This document shows, piece by piece, positions 9,204 to 19,097 of a stretch of 64,000 nucleotides of DNA. The stretch spans positions 17,369 to 81,368 of the forward strand of contig JAIYCR010000016.1 in the NCBI GenBank assembly GCA_027487905.1. Reading direction: 5' to 3'. Source of the DNA: Rubrivivax sp. Its GTDB lineage: Bacteria > Pseudomonadota > Gammaproteobacteria > Burkholderiales > Burkholderiaceae_C. Made by a program: the position numbers and the translations under genes. The notes beneath the pieces were generated by a model. That model was not told the origin of the DNA. It saw only the letters and a program-made list of their open reading frames with translations, and ran no database searches. The stretch's first letter is position 1. Every line of letters begins with the position of its first letter.

Positions 9204-11933
9204 ATGTCCGCCGTTCCCGAATCCGCGTATCCCGCGGCCGCCCGCGATGCCGATGCCCAGGAAACCCGCGAATGGCTGGACGCGCTGAGCGCGGTCATCG
9301 CCAGTGAAGGCAAGGACCGCGCGCACTTCCTGATCGAGCAGCTGCTCGAGCACGCGCGCCAGCACAGCATCGACATGCCGTTCTCGGCCACCACCGGCTA
9401 CGTGAACACCATCGAGCCGGACGAGGAGGAGCACAGCCCCGGCAACCTCGAGCTCGAAGGCCGGCTGCGCGCCTACATGCGGTGGAACGCCATGGCCATG
9501 GTGGTCAAGGCCAACCGGCTCGACCCAGCCGACGGCGGCGACCTGGGCGGCCACATCAGCTCCTTCGCCTCGCTCGCCCACATGTTCGCGGCGGGCTTCA
9601 ACCACTTCTGGCACGCCGCCAGCCCCGACCACGGCGGCGACTGCCTCTACATCCAGGGCCACAGCGCCCCGGGCATCTACGCCCGCGCCTTCCTGGAAGG
9701 CCGCATCAGCGAGGAGCAGATGCTCAACTTCCGGCAGGAAGTCGAGGGCAAGGGCCTGTCGAGCTATCCGCATCCGAAGCTGATGCCCGACTTCTGGCAG
9801 TTCCCCACCGTCAGCATGGGCCTGGGCCCGCTGATGGCCATCTACCAGGCGCGCTTCCTCAAGTACCTGCACGCCCGTGGCATCGCCGACACCTCCAAGC
9901 GCAAGGTGTGGGTCTTCTGCGGCGACGGCGAGATGGACGAGCCCGAATCGCTGGGCGCCATCGGCCTGGCCGCCCGCGAGGGGCTCGATAACCTCGTCTT
10001 CGTCGTCAACTGCAACCTGCAGCGCCTGGACGGCCCGGTGCGGGGCAACGGCAAGATCATCCAGGAGCTCGAAGGCGAATTCCGCGGGGCCGGCTGGAAC
10101 GTGATCAAGCTGATCTGGGGCAAGGAGTGGGACGCCCTGCTGGCGCGCGACAAGGACGGCGCGCTGAAGAAGATCATGATGGACACGCTGGACGGCGACT
10201 ACCAGGCCTTCAAGGCCAACGACGGCGCCTTCGTGCGCAAGCACTTCTTCGGCCGCGACCCGCGCACGCTGGAGATGGTGGCCAAGATGAGCGACGCGGA
10301 CATCTGGAACCTGCGCCGCGGCGGACACGACGCCGGCAAGGTCTACGCCGCCTTCCACCGCGCCACCCACCACAAGGGCCAGCCCACGGTGCTGCTGGTC
10401 AAGACCGTCAAGGGCTGGGGCATGGGCAAGGCCGGCGAGGGCAAGAACACCGCCCACCAGGCCAAGAAGCTGACGGACGAGGACATCCGCGCCTTCCGCG
10501 ACCGCTTCAACATCCCCATCCCCGACGCCGAGCTGTCGAAGATTCCCTTCTACAAGCCGGCGGACGACACGCCCGAGATGAAGTACCTGCATGAGCGCCG
10601 CCAGGCGCTCGGCGGCTACCTGCCGGCGCGCCGCGCCAAGGCCGACGAAAGCTTCACCGTGCCGGCCATCGAGACCTTCAAGGCGGTGCTCGAGCCCACC
10701 GCGGAAGGCCGCGAGATCTCCACCACCCAGGCCTATGTGCGCTTCCTGACGCAGCTGCTGCGTGACCAGGCGCTGGGCCCGCGCGTGGTGCCCATCCTGG
10801 TGGACGAGGCGCGCACCTTCGGCATGGAGGGCCTGTTCCGCCAGATCGGCATCTACAACCCCGCAGGCCAGCAGTACACCCCGGTCGACAAGGACCAGGT
10901 CATGTACTACCGCGAGGACAAGGCGGGGCAGATCCTGCAGGAAGGCATCAACGAGGCCGGCGGCATGAGCAGCTGGATCGCCGCGGCGACGTCGTACGCG
11001 ACGAGCAACCGCATCATGGTGCCGTTCTATGTGTACTACTCGATGTTCGGCTTCCAGCGCATCGGCGACCTGGCCTGGGCGGCCGGCGACATGCAGGCCC
11101 GCGGCTTCCTGCTGGGCGGCACGAGCGGTCGCACCACGCTGAACGGCGAGGGCCTGCAGCACGAGGACGGCCACAGCCACATCCTGGCCGGCACCATTCC
11201 CAACTGCATCAGCTACGACCCGACCTTCGCGCACGAGGTGGGCGTCATCCTTCACCACGGCTTGAAGCGAATGGTGGAAAAGCAGGACAACGTCTTCTAC
11301 TACCTGACGCTGCTCAACGAGAACTACCCGATGCCGGGGCTGAAGCCGGGCACCGAGGCCGAGATCATCCAGGGCATGTACCTGCTGGACGAGGCACCGG
11401 CCGTGGCGAAGAAGGACCTGCTGCGGGTGAACCTGCTGGGCAGCGGCACCATCCTGCGCGAGTCGATGGCGGCCAAGGTGCTGCTGGCCACCGACTGGGG
11501 CGTGGCGGCCAACATCTGGAGCTGCCCGAGCTTCAACGAACTCACCCGCGAAGGCCAGGACTGCGACCGCTGGAACCTGCTGCACCCCACCGAGACGCCG
11601 CGCGTGCCCTTCGTGGCCCGGCAGCTCGCACCGCACGCCGGCCCGGTCATCGCCGCGACCGACTACATGAAGAACTACGCCGAGCAGATCCGCGGCTTCA
11701 TGCCGGTGGACAAGGGCGTGCCGCGCCGCTTCCGGGTGCTGGGCACCGACGGCTTCGGCCGCAGCGACTTCCGCACCAAGCTGCGCGAGCACTTCGAGGT
11801 CAACCGCCACTACATCGCGGTGGCGGCACTGAAGGCGCTGGCCGACGAGGGCGCGCTGCCGGCCAAGACGGTGGCCGACGCCATCGCCAAGTACGGCCTG
11901 GACGTGAACGCCGTCAACCCGCTGCTCGCCTGA
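9204..11933 (+). CDS. aceE: Pyruvate dehydrogenase E1 component, homodimeric type
   Basis: E1 decarboxylates pyruvate on thiamine diphosphate and transfers the acetyl group to the lipoyl arms of E2. The product has 909 residues, as expected for the single-chain alpha2-type E1 of proteobacteria. The ThDP/Mg motif [34 protein letters not shown] begins near residue 240, and [32 protein letters not shown] and the C-terminal DGFGRSD are conserved family blocks. The start at 9204 is preceded at 6-base spacing by an AGGAG ribosome site (9194-9198). An alternative upstream ATG at 9117 has no such site. It leads the operon aceE-aceF-lpdA. Confidence 0.98.
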   Translation: MSAVPESAYPAAARDADAQETREWLDALSAVIASEGKDRAHFLIEQLLEHARQHSIDMPFSATTGYVNTIEPDEEEHSPGNLELEGRLRAYMRWNAMAMVVKANRLDPADGGDLGGHISSFASLAHMFAAGFNHFWHAASPDHGGDCLYIQGHSAPGIYARAFLEGRISEEQMLNFRQEVEGKGLSSYPHPKLMPDFWQFPTVSMGLGPLMAIYQARFLKYLHARGIADTSKRKVWVFCGDGEMDEPESLGAIGLAAREGLDNLVFVVNCNLQRLDGPVRGNGKIIQELEGEFRGAGWNVIKLIWGKEWDALLARDKDGALKKIMMDTLDGDYQAFKANDGAFVRKHFFGRDPRTLEMVAKMSDADIWNLRRGGHDAGKVYAAFHRATHHKGQPTVLLVKTVKGWGMGKAGEGKNTAHQAKKLTDEDIRAFRDRFNIPIPDAELSKIPFYKPADDTPEMKYLHERRQALGGYLPARRAKADESFTVPAIETFKAVLEPTAEGREISTTQAYVRFLTQLLRDQALGPRVVPILVDEARTFGMEGLFRQIGIYNPAGQQYTPVDKDQVMYYREDKAGQILQEGINEAGGMSSWIAAATSYATSNRIMVPFYVYYSMFGFQRIGDLAWAAGDMQARGFLLGGTSGRTTLNGEGLQHEDGHSHILAGTIPNCISYDPTFAHEVGVILHHGLKRMVEKQDNVFYYLTLLNENYPMPGLKPGTEAEIIQGMYLLDEAPAVAKKDLLRVNLLGSGTILRESMAAKVLLATDWGVAANIWSCPSFNELTREGQDCDRWNLLHPTETPRVPFVARQLAPHAGPVIAATDYMKNYAEQIRGFMPVDKGVPRRFRVLGTDGFGRSDFRTKLREHFEVNRHYIAVAALKALADEGALPAKTVADAIAKYGLDVNAVNPLLA

Positions 11934-11979
11934 GCGAAGCCCGCTGCCCCGCACGCCCCATTCCAACGGAGACAAGTTC

Positions 11980-13671
11980 ATGGCGTTGATTGATCTGAAG
12001 GTGCCGGACATCGGCGACTTCAAGGATGTGGAAGTGATCGAGCTGCTGGCCAAGCCGGGTGACACCGTCCGCGCCGAGCAGTCGCTGGTGACGGTGGAGA
12101 GCGACAAGGCCTCGATGGAGATCCCGTCGTCGCATGCCGGCGTTCTGGTGTCGCTCGAAGTGAAGCTGGGCGACAAGCTCAACCAGGGCATGCTGCTGGC
12201 GCGGCTCGAAGTGGCCGAGGGTGCGGGGGCAGCGGCCGCGGCCCCGGCTCCCGTGCCTGTGGCAGCCTCCCCGGCCCCGGCCTCGGCCCCGATTCCCGCG
12301 CCCGCACCCGCCCCCGCAGCCGCGCCCGGTGGGTCGCGCAGCATCGACTCGCTGGTACCCGACATCGGCGACTTCGATTCCGTCTCGGTCATCGAACTGC
12401 TGGTCAAGCCCGGCGATGTGGTGAAGGCCGAGCAGTCGCTCATCACGGTGGAGAGCGACAAGGCTTCGATGGAGATCCCGGCCGCTCAGGCCGGCGTGGT
12501 GAAGTCGCTGGCGGTGAAGCTGGGCGACAAGGTGGCCAAGGGCAGCCTGGTGGCGGTGCTGGAGGTGGCCGAAGCCGCATCGTCAGCGGCGGCGGCTGCG
12601 CCCGCTGCGGCACCGGCACCGGCACCGGCAGCAGCCGCTGCCGCAGCGCTTGCTCCGCTTGCACCGGCCGCCTCGTCGCCGGTAAGCGCTGCGTCACCCG
12701 CAGCCGCACCGGCACCCGCATCTTCCAGCGGCCTCCCCCACGCCTCGCCGAGCATCCGCAAGCTCGCCCGCGAACTCGGCGTGCCCCTTGCCGAGGTCAG
12801 CGGCAGCGGCCCCAAGGGCCGCATCACGCCGGACGACCTGCAGGCCTTCGTCAAGCGGGTGATGGCCGGCGACCAGCAGACCGTCGCGCAGAAGGCCCGC
12901 GCGCCGGCGCCGGCCGCAGCGGCCTCCGGCGGCGGCATCCCCGGCCTGCTCGCCTGGCCGCAGGTGGACTTCGCCAAGTTCGGCCCGGTCGAGCGCAAGG
13001 AACTGGGCCGCATCCAGAAGATCAGCGGCGCCAACCTGCACCGCAACTGGGTGATGATTCCCCACGTCACCAACCACGACGACGCGGACATCACCGAGCT
13101 GGAAGCCTTCCGGGTCAAGCTGAACCAGGAGAACGAGAAGAGCGGCATCAAGGTGACCATGCTCGCCTTCCTGATCAAGGCCTGCGTGGCCGCGCTCAAG
13201 CAGTTCCCGCAGTTCAACGCGTCGCTGGACGGCGACGCGCTCGTCTTCAAGCAGTACTTCCACATCGGCTTCGCGGCGGACACGCCCAACGGGCTGATGG
13301 TGCCGGTCATCCGCGACGCCGACCGCAAGGGCATCCTGCAGATCAGCCAGGAGATGAGCGCACTGGCCAAGAAGGCCCGCGACGGCAAGCTGAGCCCGGC
13401 CGAGATGAGCGGCGGCTGCTTCAGCATCAGCTCGCTGGGCGGCATCGGCGGGCGCTACTTCACGCCCATCATCAACGCGCCCGAGGTGGCCATCCTCGGC
13501 GTGTGCCGCTCCACCACCGAGCCGGTGTGGGACGGCAGCGCCTTCCAGCCCCGGCTGGTGCTGCCGCTCAGCCTGAGCTGGGACCACCGCGTCATCGACG
13601 GCGCGGCCGCGGCCCGCTTCAACGCCTTCCTGGTGCAGACGCTGGGCGACCTGCGCCGCGTGCTGCTCTGA
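11980..13671 (+). CDS. aceF: Dihydrolipoyl acetyltransferase (pyruvate dehydrogenase E2)
   Basis: The core enzyme of the pyruvate dehydrogenase complex transfers acetyl groups to CoA. The 563-residue protein contains two lipoyl domains (residues about 1-78 with lipoyl Lys43, and about 118-196 with Lys161, both in ESDKASME), separated by Ala/Pro-rich flexible linkers. A peripheral subunit-binding domain follows (about 248-285, [13 protein letters not shown]...[11 protein letters not shown]), then the catalytic domain (about 330-563) with the active-site HRVIDG motif near residue 535. The start is 46 bases after aceE with a GGAG ribosome site. Two lipoyl domains here plus one on E3 is the arrangement known from Cupriavidus necator relatives. 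Confidence 0.98.
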   Translation: MALIDLKVPDIGDFKDVEVIELLAKPGDTVRAEQSLVTVESDKASMEIPSSHAGVLVSLEVKLGDKLNQGMLLARLEVAEGAGAAAAAPAPVPVAASPAPASAPIPAPAPAPAAAPGGSRSIDSLVPDIGDFDSVSVIELLVKPGDVVKAEQSLITVESDKASMEIPAAQAGVVKSLAVKLGDKVAKGSLVAVLEVAEAASSAAAAAPAAAPAPAPAAAAAAALAPLAPAASSPVSAASPAAAPAPASSSGLPHASPSIRKLARELGVPLAEVSGSGPKGRITPDDLQAFVKRVMAGDQQTVAQKARAPAPAAAASGGGIPGLLAWPQVDFAKFGPVERKELGRIQKISGANLHRNWVMIPHVTNHDDADITELEAFRVKLNQENEKSGIKVTMLAFLIKACVAALKQFPQFNASLDGDALVFKQYFHIGFAADTPNGLMVPVIRDADRKGILQISQEMSALAKKARDGKLSPAEMSGGCFSISSLGGIGGRYFTPIINAPEVAILGVCRSTTEPVWDGSAFQPRLVLPLSLSWDHRVIDGAAAARFNAFLVQTLGDLRRVLL

Positions 13672-13693
13672 GCCTCCTGCGAATCGACACACC

Positions 13694-15490
13694 ATGGCGA
13701 CCCTGGACATCACCGTGCCGGACATCGGCGACTTCAAGGACGTGGCGATCATCGAGCTGCTCGTCCAGCCCGGCGACACCATCAAGGCCGAGCAATCGCT
13801 GATCACGGTGGAAAGCGACAAGGCGTCGATGGAGATTCCCTCCTCGCACGCCGGCGTGGTGCGCGAACTCAAGGTGCAGCTGGGCGATCGGGTCAACCAG
13901 GGCACGGTGCTGCTGGTGCTGGAGACGGCGGCAACGCCAGCACCGAGCGCAACGCGACCGGCCGCCGCAGCACCCGCCGAAGCACCCGCCCCGGCGCCCT
14001 CGCCCGTGGTCGCCTCCGCGCCTTCCGGCGACGTCGACCACGACTGCGACCTGCTGGTGCTGGGCGCCGGCCCCGGCGGCTACTCGGCCGCCTTCCGCGC
14101 GGCCGATCTGGGCCTGAAGGTCGTCATCGTCGAACGCTATGCGTCGCTGGGTGGCGTGTGCCTGAACGTGGGCTGCATTCCGTCCAAGGCCCTGCTGCAC
14201 GTGGCCGCGGTGATGGACGAGGTCAGGCACTTCGAGGCGCTCGGGGTGTCCTTCGCCGAGCCGACGGTCGACCTCGCCCGGCTCAAGGGCCACAAGGACA
14301 AGGTGGTGGGCAAGCTCACCGGCGGCCTGGCCGCGATGGCCAAGATGCGCAAGGTGACGGTGGTGCGCGGCTATGGCAGCTTCGTCGACCCGCACCATGT
14401 GACGGTCGAGGAAACCTCGGGAAGCGGCCAGGAAAAGACCGGCCGCAGCCAGCGGGTGCGCTTCAAGCGCTGCATCGTCGCGGCCGGCTCGCAGGCCGTG
14501 CGCCTGCCTTTCCTGCCCGACGACCCGCGCATCGTGGACAGCACCGGTGCGCTCGAGCTTCGAGACCGTCCGCAGCGCATGCTGGTCATCGGCGGCGGCA
14601 TCATCGGCCTGGAGATGGGCACCGTCTACAGCACGCTGGGCGCGAAGCTGGACGTGGTGGAAATGCTCGACGGCCTGATGCAGGGCGCAGACCGCGACCT
14701 GGTGCGCGTGTGGCAGAAATTCAATGCCCACCGCTTCGACCGCCTGATGCTCAAGACCAAGACCGTGGGCGCCGAGGCCACGGCCGACGGCATCCGGGTT
14801 CAGTTCGAGGGGCTGGACGGCACGAAAAGCGAGGGCTTCTACGACCTCGTGCTGCAGGCGGTGGGTCGAATGCCCAATGGCCGAAAGATCGCTGCCGAGC
14901 GGGCCGGCGTAGTGGTCGGCGAGCGCGGCTTCATCGACGTGGATGCGCAGCAGCGCACCAACGTCGCGCACATCTTCGCCATCGGCGACGTCGTCGGCCA
15001 GCCCATGCTCGCCCACAAGGCGGTGCATGAGGGCCACGTGGCCGCCGAGGTGGCCGCAGGCGAGCTGCTGGGCGACGCGGCGCTGGCGCGCGCACGCTTC
15101 GACGCCCGTGTCATTCCGAGCGTGGCCTACACCGATCCGGAAGTCGCGTGGGTGGGCCTGACCGAGGACGAGGCGCGCGCCAAGGGCATCGCGGTGAAGA
15201 AGGGGCTCTTTCCCTGGACGGCTTCGGGCCGGGCCATCGCCAACGGCCGCGACGAGGGCTTCACCAAGCTCCTGTTCGACGAAGCGACGCACCGCATCGT
15301 GGGCGGCGGCATCGTGGGCACCCACGCCGGCGACATGATCGGCGAGGTGGCGCTGGCCATCGAGATGGGCGCCGATGCGGTGGACATCGGCAAGACCATC
15401 CACCCGCACCCCACGCTGGGCGAGAGCATCGGCATGGCCGCCGAAGTGGCCCACGGCAGCTGCACCGACCTTCCGCCGGCACGGCGCTGA
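13694..15490 (+). CDS. lpdA: Dihydrolipoyl dehydrogenase (E3) with N-terminal lipoyl domain
   Basis: E3 reoxidises dihydrolipoyl groups with NAD+. The 598-residue product is longer than plain E3 (about 470) because it starts with a lipoyl domain (about 1-78, Lys43 in ESDKASME), joined by an Ala/Pro linker of about 35 residues. The flavoprotein follows: FAD site LLVLGAGPGGYSAA near residue 115, redox disulfide GGVCLNVGCIPSK near 155-160, NAD site VIGGGIIGLEMG near 295, and the C-terminal active-site HPHPTLGE near residue 571. It lies 22 bases after aceF. This fusion is known in beta-proteobacterial pyruvate dehydrogenase E3 (for example the PdhL of C. necator) and marks it as the complex-specific E3. 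Confidence 0.97.
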   Translation: MATLDITVPDIGDFKDVAIIELLVQPGDTIKAEQSLITVESDKASMEIPSSHAGVVRELKVQLGDRVNQGTVLLVLETAATPAPSATRPAAAAPAEAPAPAPSPVVASAPSGDVDHDCDLLVLGAGPGGYSAAFRAADLGLKVVIVERYASLGGVCLNVGCIPSKALLHVAAVMDEVRHFEALGVSFAEPTVDLARLKGHKDKVVGKLTGGLAAMAKMRKVTVVRGYGSFVDPHHVTVEETSGSGQEKTGRSQRVRFKRCIVAAGSQAVRLPFLPDDPRIVDSTGALELRDRPQRMLVIGGGIIGLEMGTVYSTLGAKLDVVEMLDGLMQGADRDLVRVWQKFNAHRFDRLMLKTKTVGAEATADGIRVQFEGLDGTKSEGFYDLVLQAVGRMPNGRKIAAERAGVVVGERGFIDVDAQQRTNVAHIFAIGDVVGQPMLAHKAVHEGHVAAEVAAGELLGDAALARARFDARVIPSVAYTDPEVAWVGLTEDEARAKGIAVKKGLFPWTASGRAIANGRDEGFTKLLFDEATHRIVGGGIVGTHAGDMIGEVALAIEMGADAVDIGKTIHPHPTLGESIGMAAEVAHGSCTDLPPARR

Positions 15491-15519
15491 GCCTGCGGCG
15501 CGGCGGCACACTGCGGCGC

Positions 15520-16602
15520 ATGCAAGCACCGCTTTCCTGGCTGGGCAGCCGCCTGCCCTTGATCCAGGCCCCGATGGCCGGCGCGCAGGACGCCGGCCTG
15601 GCGCTGGCCGTGGGCGCCGCCGGGGGCCTGGGTTCCCTGCCGGCCGCCCTCCTCGGCCCCGATGCGCTGCGCTCGCAGATGCACAGGCTGCAATCGGCCG
15701 GCCGCCCCTGGCTGGTCAACTTCTTCGCCCACCACCCCCCGGCCCCTGACCCGGTGGTCGAGGCCCGCTGGGTCGAACGCCTGCGGCCCTGGGCGCAAGC
15801 CTTGGGACTGGACGCCGAGGCCGCCGCGCCGCGCGGCGCCGTTCGGCAGCCCTTCGGGCCTGCCACCTGCGAACTGCTGGAGGCCTTCCGCCCCACGGTG
15901 GTCAGCTTCCACTTCGGCTTGCCGCCCGACGACCTGCTGAACCGGGTGCGGCGCACCGGCGCGCGCATCGTCTGCAGTGCCACGACGCTGCGCGAGGCCC
16001 GCTGGCTCGAGGCGCGGGGCGTGGACGCGGTGATCGCCCAGGGCCTGGAGGCCGGCGGACACCGCGGGCACTTCCTCGACCCGGACCCGTCGCTGCAAGG
16101 TCCGACGCTCGAGCTGCTGCAGGCCTGGAGGGCGCAAGTCAAGGTGCCCCTGATCGCCGCCGGCGGCATCACCGACGCCGACGATGTGCGCGCCGCGATG
16201 GCCAGCGGCGCGGCGGCGGTGCAGGTGGGCACCGCCTTCCTGTGCTGCGAGGAAGCGCTGACTTCCTCCCTTCACCGCACCCGCCTGCTCGATCCACACG
16301 CCCCCACCGCCCTCACCAACCTCTTCTCCGGCGGCCTGGCCCGGGGCCTGGAGAACCGGCTGATGCGCGAGCTCGGGCCGGTGTGCGCCGACGCACCGCC
16401 CTTCCCGCTTGCCTCGCCGGCACTGGCGCCGCTGCGCGAGCGGGCCGAGGCGCTGGGCCGGGACGACTTCACGCCGCTGTGGTCCGGCAAGCGTCGCGGC
16501 GGCTGCCGCACGGCGCCGGCCGCCGAGGTGGTGGCCGCGCTCGCCCGGGGCTTTGCCTGGAACGCCCCGGCCCCGCAGCCGCTCTCGCCCGCACCGACAT
16601 GA
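15520..16602 (+). CDS. Nitronate monooxygenase family FMN enzyme
   Basis: A 360-residue TIM-barrel flavoprotein of the 2-nitropropane dioxygenase/nitronate monooxygenase family. Visible features are the N-terminal PLIQAPMAG, the QGLEAGGHRGHF segment with the family's catalytic-type His, and the FMN phosphate-binding segment AAGGITDADDVRAAMASGAAAVQVGTAFL. The GLENRLMREL stretch near the C-terminus is also typical. The reaction would be oxidation of alkyl nitronates such as propionate 3-nitronate, but homologues include FabK-like and unknown-substrate enzymes. The ATG at 15520 is used because upstream frame belongs to lpdA. The stop overlaps tdk as ATGA, so the two are probably co-translated. 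Confidence 0.88.
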   Translation: MQAPLSWLGSRLPLIQAPMAGAQDAGLALAVGAAGGLGSLPAALLGPDALRSQMHRLQSAGRPWLVNFFAHHPPAPDPVVEARWVERLRPWAQALGLDAEAAAPRGAVRQPFGPATCELLEAFRPTVVSFHFGLPPDDLLNRVRRTGARIVCSATTLREARWLEARGVDAVIAQGLEAGGHRGHFLDPDPSLQGPTLELLQAWRAQVKVPLIAAGGITDADDVRAAMASGAAAVQVGTAFLCCEEALTSSLHRTRLLDPHAPTALTNLFSGGLARGLENRLMRELGPVCADAPPFPLASPALAPLRERAEALGRDDFTPLWSGKRRGGCRTAPAAEVVAALARGFAWNAPAPQPLSPAPT

Positions 16603-17195
16603 GCAAGCTCTTCTTCCGCTATGCGGCGATGAACGCGGGCAAGTCCACCGCCTTGCTGCAAGTGGCCCACAACTACGAGGAACGCGGCATGAAGGTCGCG
16701 CTCTACACCGCCGCACTGGACGACCGCAGCGGCCCGGGCATCGTCGCCTCGCGCCTGGGCCTGAGCCGGCGCGCGTTCACCTTCGGCACGGACACGGTCT
16801 TCCGGCGCGCGCCGCTCGGGCCGGGCCTGGCCTGCCTGCTGATCGACGAGGCGCAGTTCCTCACCCCCGAGCAGGTTCGCCAGCTGCACCGCATGGCCCA
16901 CCTGGAGCGCCTGCCGGTGATGTGCTGGGGGCTGCGCAGCGACTTCCGGGGCGAGCCCTTCCCGGGTTCGGTGGCCCTGCTGACGCTGGCCGACGACCTC
17001 GAGGAGATGAAGACCATCTGCGGCTGCGGCCGCAAGGCAACGATGAACATCCGGCTGGACGGCTCGGGCCGGCGGGTGCGCGAAGGCGCGCAGGTGGAGA
17101 TCGGCGGCAACGAGCGCTACCGCTCGGTGTGCCCGGCCTGCCTGTACCGCGACGACGCCGAACCTGCCGCCGGCTCGCCGGGGCTGTTCAGCTGA
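16599..17195 (+). CDS. tdk: Thymidine kinase, type II
   Basis: Phosphorylates thymidine to dTMP in the salvage pathway. The 198-residue product is close to the usual 190-205. The P-loop AAMNAGKST lies at residues about 8-16, the Walker B-like LLIDEAQFL holds the catalytic-base region (DEAQ), and the lasso/zinc region is represented by CGCGRKA and CPACL, giving four cysteines. The Tyr of GNERYRSVCPAC is the substrate-binding type segment. The start codon overlaps the preceding monooxygenase stop by 4 bases. No functional link between the two is known. Confidence 0.96.
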   Translation: MSKLFFRYAAMNAGKSTALLQVAHNYEERGMKVALYTAALDDRSGPGIVASRLGLSRRAFTFGTDTVFRRAPLGPGLACLLIDEAQFLTPEQVRQLHRMAHLERLPVMCWGLRSDFRGEPFPGSVALLTLADDLEEMKTICGCGRKATMNIRLDGSGRRVREGAQVEIGGNERYRSVCPACLYRDDAEPAAGSPGLFS

Positions 17196-17254
17196 GGCTG
17201 CAGCGGCCCCGTGCCGGCGTACGGGCTCGGTCCTGGCGGGTCAAGCCGAGCGGG

Positions 17255-19069
17255 TCAAGCCGGGCAGGTGCGGTTCTTCCCGCTGCGCTTGGCCTGGTAA
17301 AGGCCTATATCCGCCCGTTCCAGCGCCGCCTCCAGCGGCTCGCCGGTGCGGTAGGCGGTCACGCCGGCGGAGAAGGTCACGAACACCGGGCGCGCCTCAT
17401 GCAGGAAGAGGCTTCCGGACAGGCCCCGCTGCAGCCGGGTGAGGATCTGCTGGCCTTCGTCGACCGGCGTGTCGGGCAGCAGCACCACGAACTCCTCGCC
17501 ACCGAAGCGGGCGACATGGTCGGTCGGCCGCAGCGCCTGCGAGACGGCCTGGGCCAGCGCCTTCAGCGCGGTGTCGCCCGCCGCGTGGCCGAGTTCGTCG
17601 TTCAGGCGCTTGAAGTTGTCGATGTCCAGCAGCGCCACGCACAGCGGCGCGGCATCCCGGGCCTGGCGGGCCTGCTCCTGCTCGAAGCGCGCGATCAGGC
17701 CCCGGCGGTTGGCGATCTGGGTGAGCTGATCGGTGGACACCTCGGCGGAAAGGCGCTGCAACTCGTCTTCGAGTGCCTGCACCCGGCCCGAGAGGCTTTC
17801 GGCCCGCTGGTGCTCGGCCTGCAGCCGCCCCTGGGTCTGGCTGACCAGACCCGCCACGGTGCGGCTTTCCTCGACCATCTCGCGCACGACGCCGGTGAGG
17901 CTCTCCAGCGAGTCGGCCTGCTCGATGACGCCCGCGTAGCGGTCCATGCTCTCGTGGAAGCGTCCGGTCTGGGCACCCAGTTCCCCAAGCTCGCCCAGCA
18001 TGCGCTGGATCAGGCCCTTGAGCGCGTCGCGGGCCTGCTCGCGCTCGCTGCGCAGGCGGCCCTGACGTTCACGGGTCAGGCGCAGCAGCTCGGCCACCGA
18101 CCGCACGCCGCGGGTGGAAAGCCCGGCGTCCAGCACCTCGCGCATCGCGTCGATCTGGCCCTGGGCCCAGCGGTCGTCCTCGGCGAGCTCGCCCAGGCTG
18201 TCGGTCAGTTCATGGGCCAGTCGCCCGAGCTGGTCGAGCAGGTGTTCGCGGTGCTGCAGCACGAGGTCGGCTTGGCTGCACAGCCCTTCGAGCTCGTCCA
18301 CGTCGGCCGGCCCGGCAGCACCCTCGCGCAGCCGGTCGGTGCAGCGGGCCAGGCGTTCGACGAGCGTCGGCTCGGGCGGGGCGTCGTCCTCGGCGGCTGC
18401 GGCTGCGGTTGCGGCCACCGCCGGCAGGCGTCGCGGCAGCGCGGCCACCAGGCTCGCGCCCAGGGAGCCGCCGGCGCGGCGCCAGTGCGGCTCGGAAAGC
18501 CGAGGCTCGGCGGGTTCGTCCGCCAGGGGCGCCGGCAGGGGTGCCGACGGCGACATCACGCCGGCGGGCTCGACGGACGCCGTGACCACTGCCGACGCCG
18601 ACTCGCCGGCGTCGGCCTGCGCATCGAGCTTGTCGTCCTTCCAGCTGGCCACCAACTGGTCCAGGCGCTGCTGGAGCCGCTCGGCGTCGCTTCGGCTGCC
18701 GGTGAGCACCCGCTGCAGGCTGTCGCGGCGCCGGGCGCGGGTCCACTGCTTGCTGCCCTGGTCGACCCCGCGGACGATGCGCTCGATCAGCCCGGCCAGC
18801 GCCTGCCCATCGGCCACCTGCCGGGGCGCGGAGGCCAGCAGCGCCGAGGCCGCCGAGGGCGGCGATGAAGCCTCGCGCGCAGCTTCGGGCGCCGCGGCCT
18901 CACCGGACTCGGCCGCATAGGCGCTGGCGAAGTTCTGCGGCGTGGGCTCGCGGCGTTCGAGCGCCAGGCGCCTCAAGGCGGCCTTGGCGATCTGCGCCGG
19001 TGCCTGGGGCGCCGCCGCATCCGCACTCGGCGCGGCGCTGCGCTCCCCGGGTCGGGGGTCAGGGTTCAT
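17255..19069 (-). CDS. Diguanylate cyclase (GGDEF) with long helical N-terminus
   Basis: A predicted soluble 604-residue enzyme that makes cyclic di-GMP from two GTP. The C-terminal GGDEF domain (about 430-600) has an intact active site GGEEF near residue 523 and an inhibitory-site motif RPTD exactly five residues before it, so product feedback is expected. The preceding 430 residues have no transmembrane segment. They are Ala/Glu/Arg/Gln-rich with coiled-coil character (RERQGRLRSEREQARDALK and similar), probably a dimerisation or sensing module of unknown type. The start at 19069 was chosen over 19231 because the extra codons are Arg-rich and lie inside the next gene. It follows the REC-PAS-GGDEF-EAL gene by 28 bases and is likely co-transcribed. 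Confidence 0.88.
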   Translation of the reverse strand: MNPDPRPGERSAAPSADAAAPQAPAQIAKAALRRLALERREPTPQNFASAYAAESGEAAAPEAAREASSPPSAASALLASAPRQVADGQALAGLIERIVRGVDQGSKQWTRARRRDSLQRVLTGSRSDAERLQQRLDQLVASWKDDKLDAQADAGESASAVVTASVEPAGVMSPSAPLPAPLADEPAEPRLSEPHWRRAGGSLGASLVAALPRRLPAVAATAAAAAEDDAPPEPTLVERLARCTDRLREGAAGPADVDELEGLCSQADLVLQHREHLLDQLGRLAHELTDSLGELAEDDRWAQGQIDAMREVLDAGLSTRGVRSVAELLRLTRERQGRLRSEREQARDALKGLIQRMLGELGELGAQTGRFHESMDRYAGVIEQADSLESLTGVVREMVEESRTVAGLVSQTQGRLQAEHQRAESLSGRVQALEDELQRLSAEVSTDQLTQIANRRGLIARFEQEQARQARDAAPLCVALLDIDNFKRLNDELGHAAGDTALKALAQAVSQALRPTDHVARFGGEEFVVLLPDTPVDEGQQILTRLQRGLSGSLFLHEARPVFVTFSAGVTAYRTGEPLEAALERADIGLYQAKRSGKNRTCPA

Positions 19070-19097
19070 GGCGAAGGTTCCGGTGCGGCACCCGGGT

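Noticed and set aside
9039..12461. 1140-codon open frame on the minus strand opposite aceE/aceF
   Set aside because: Composition is His/Val/Gly/Ala/Arg/Gln-rich without domain signature and it mirrors the G/C-ending codons of two unmistakable genes; a shadow frame.
17225..17251. GCTCGG...CCGAGC stem between tdk and the cyclase gene as bidirectional terminator
   Set aside because: Loop of 15 bases, no U-tract, and a local tandem GCGGGTCAAGCCG explains the symmetry; too weak to list.
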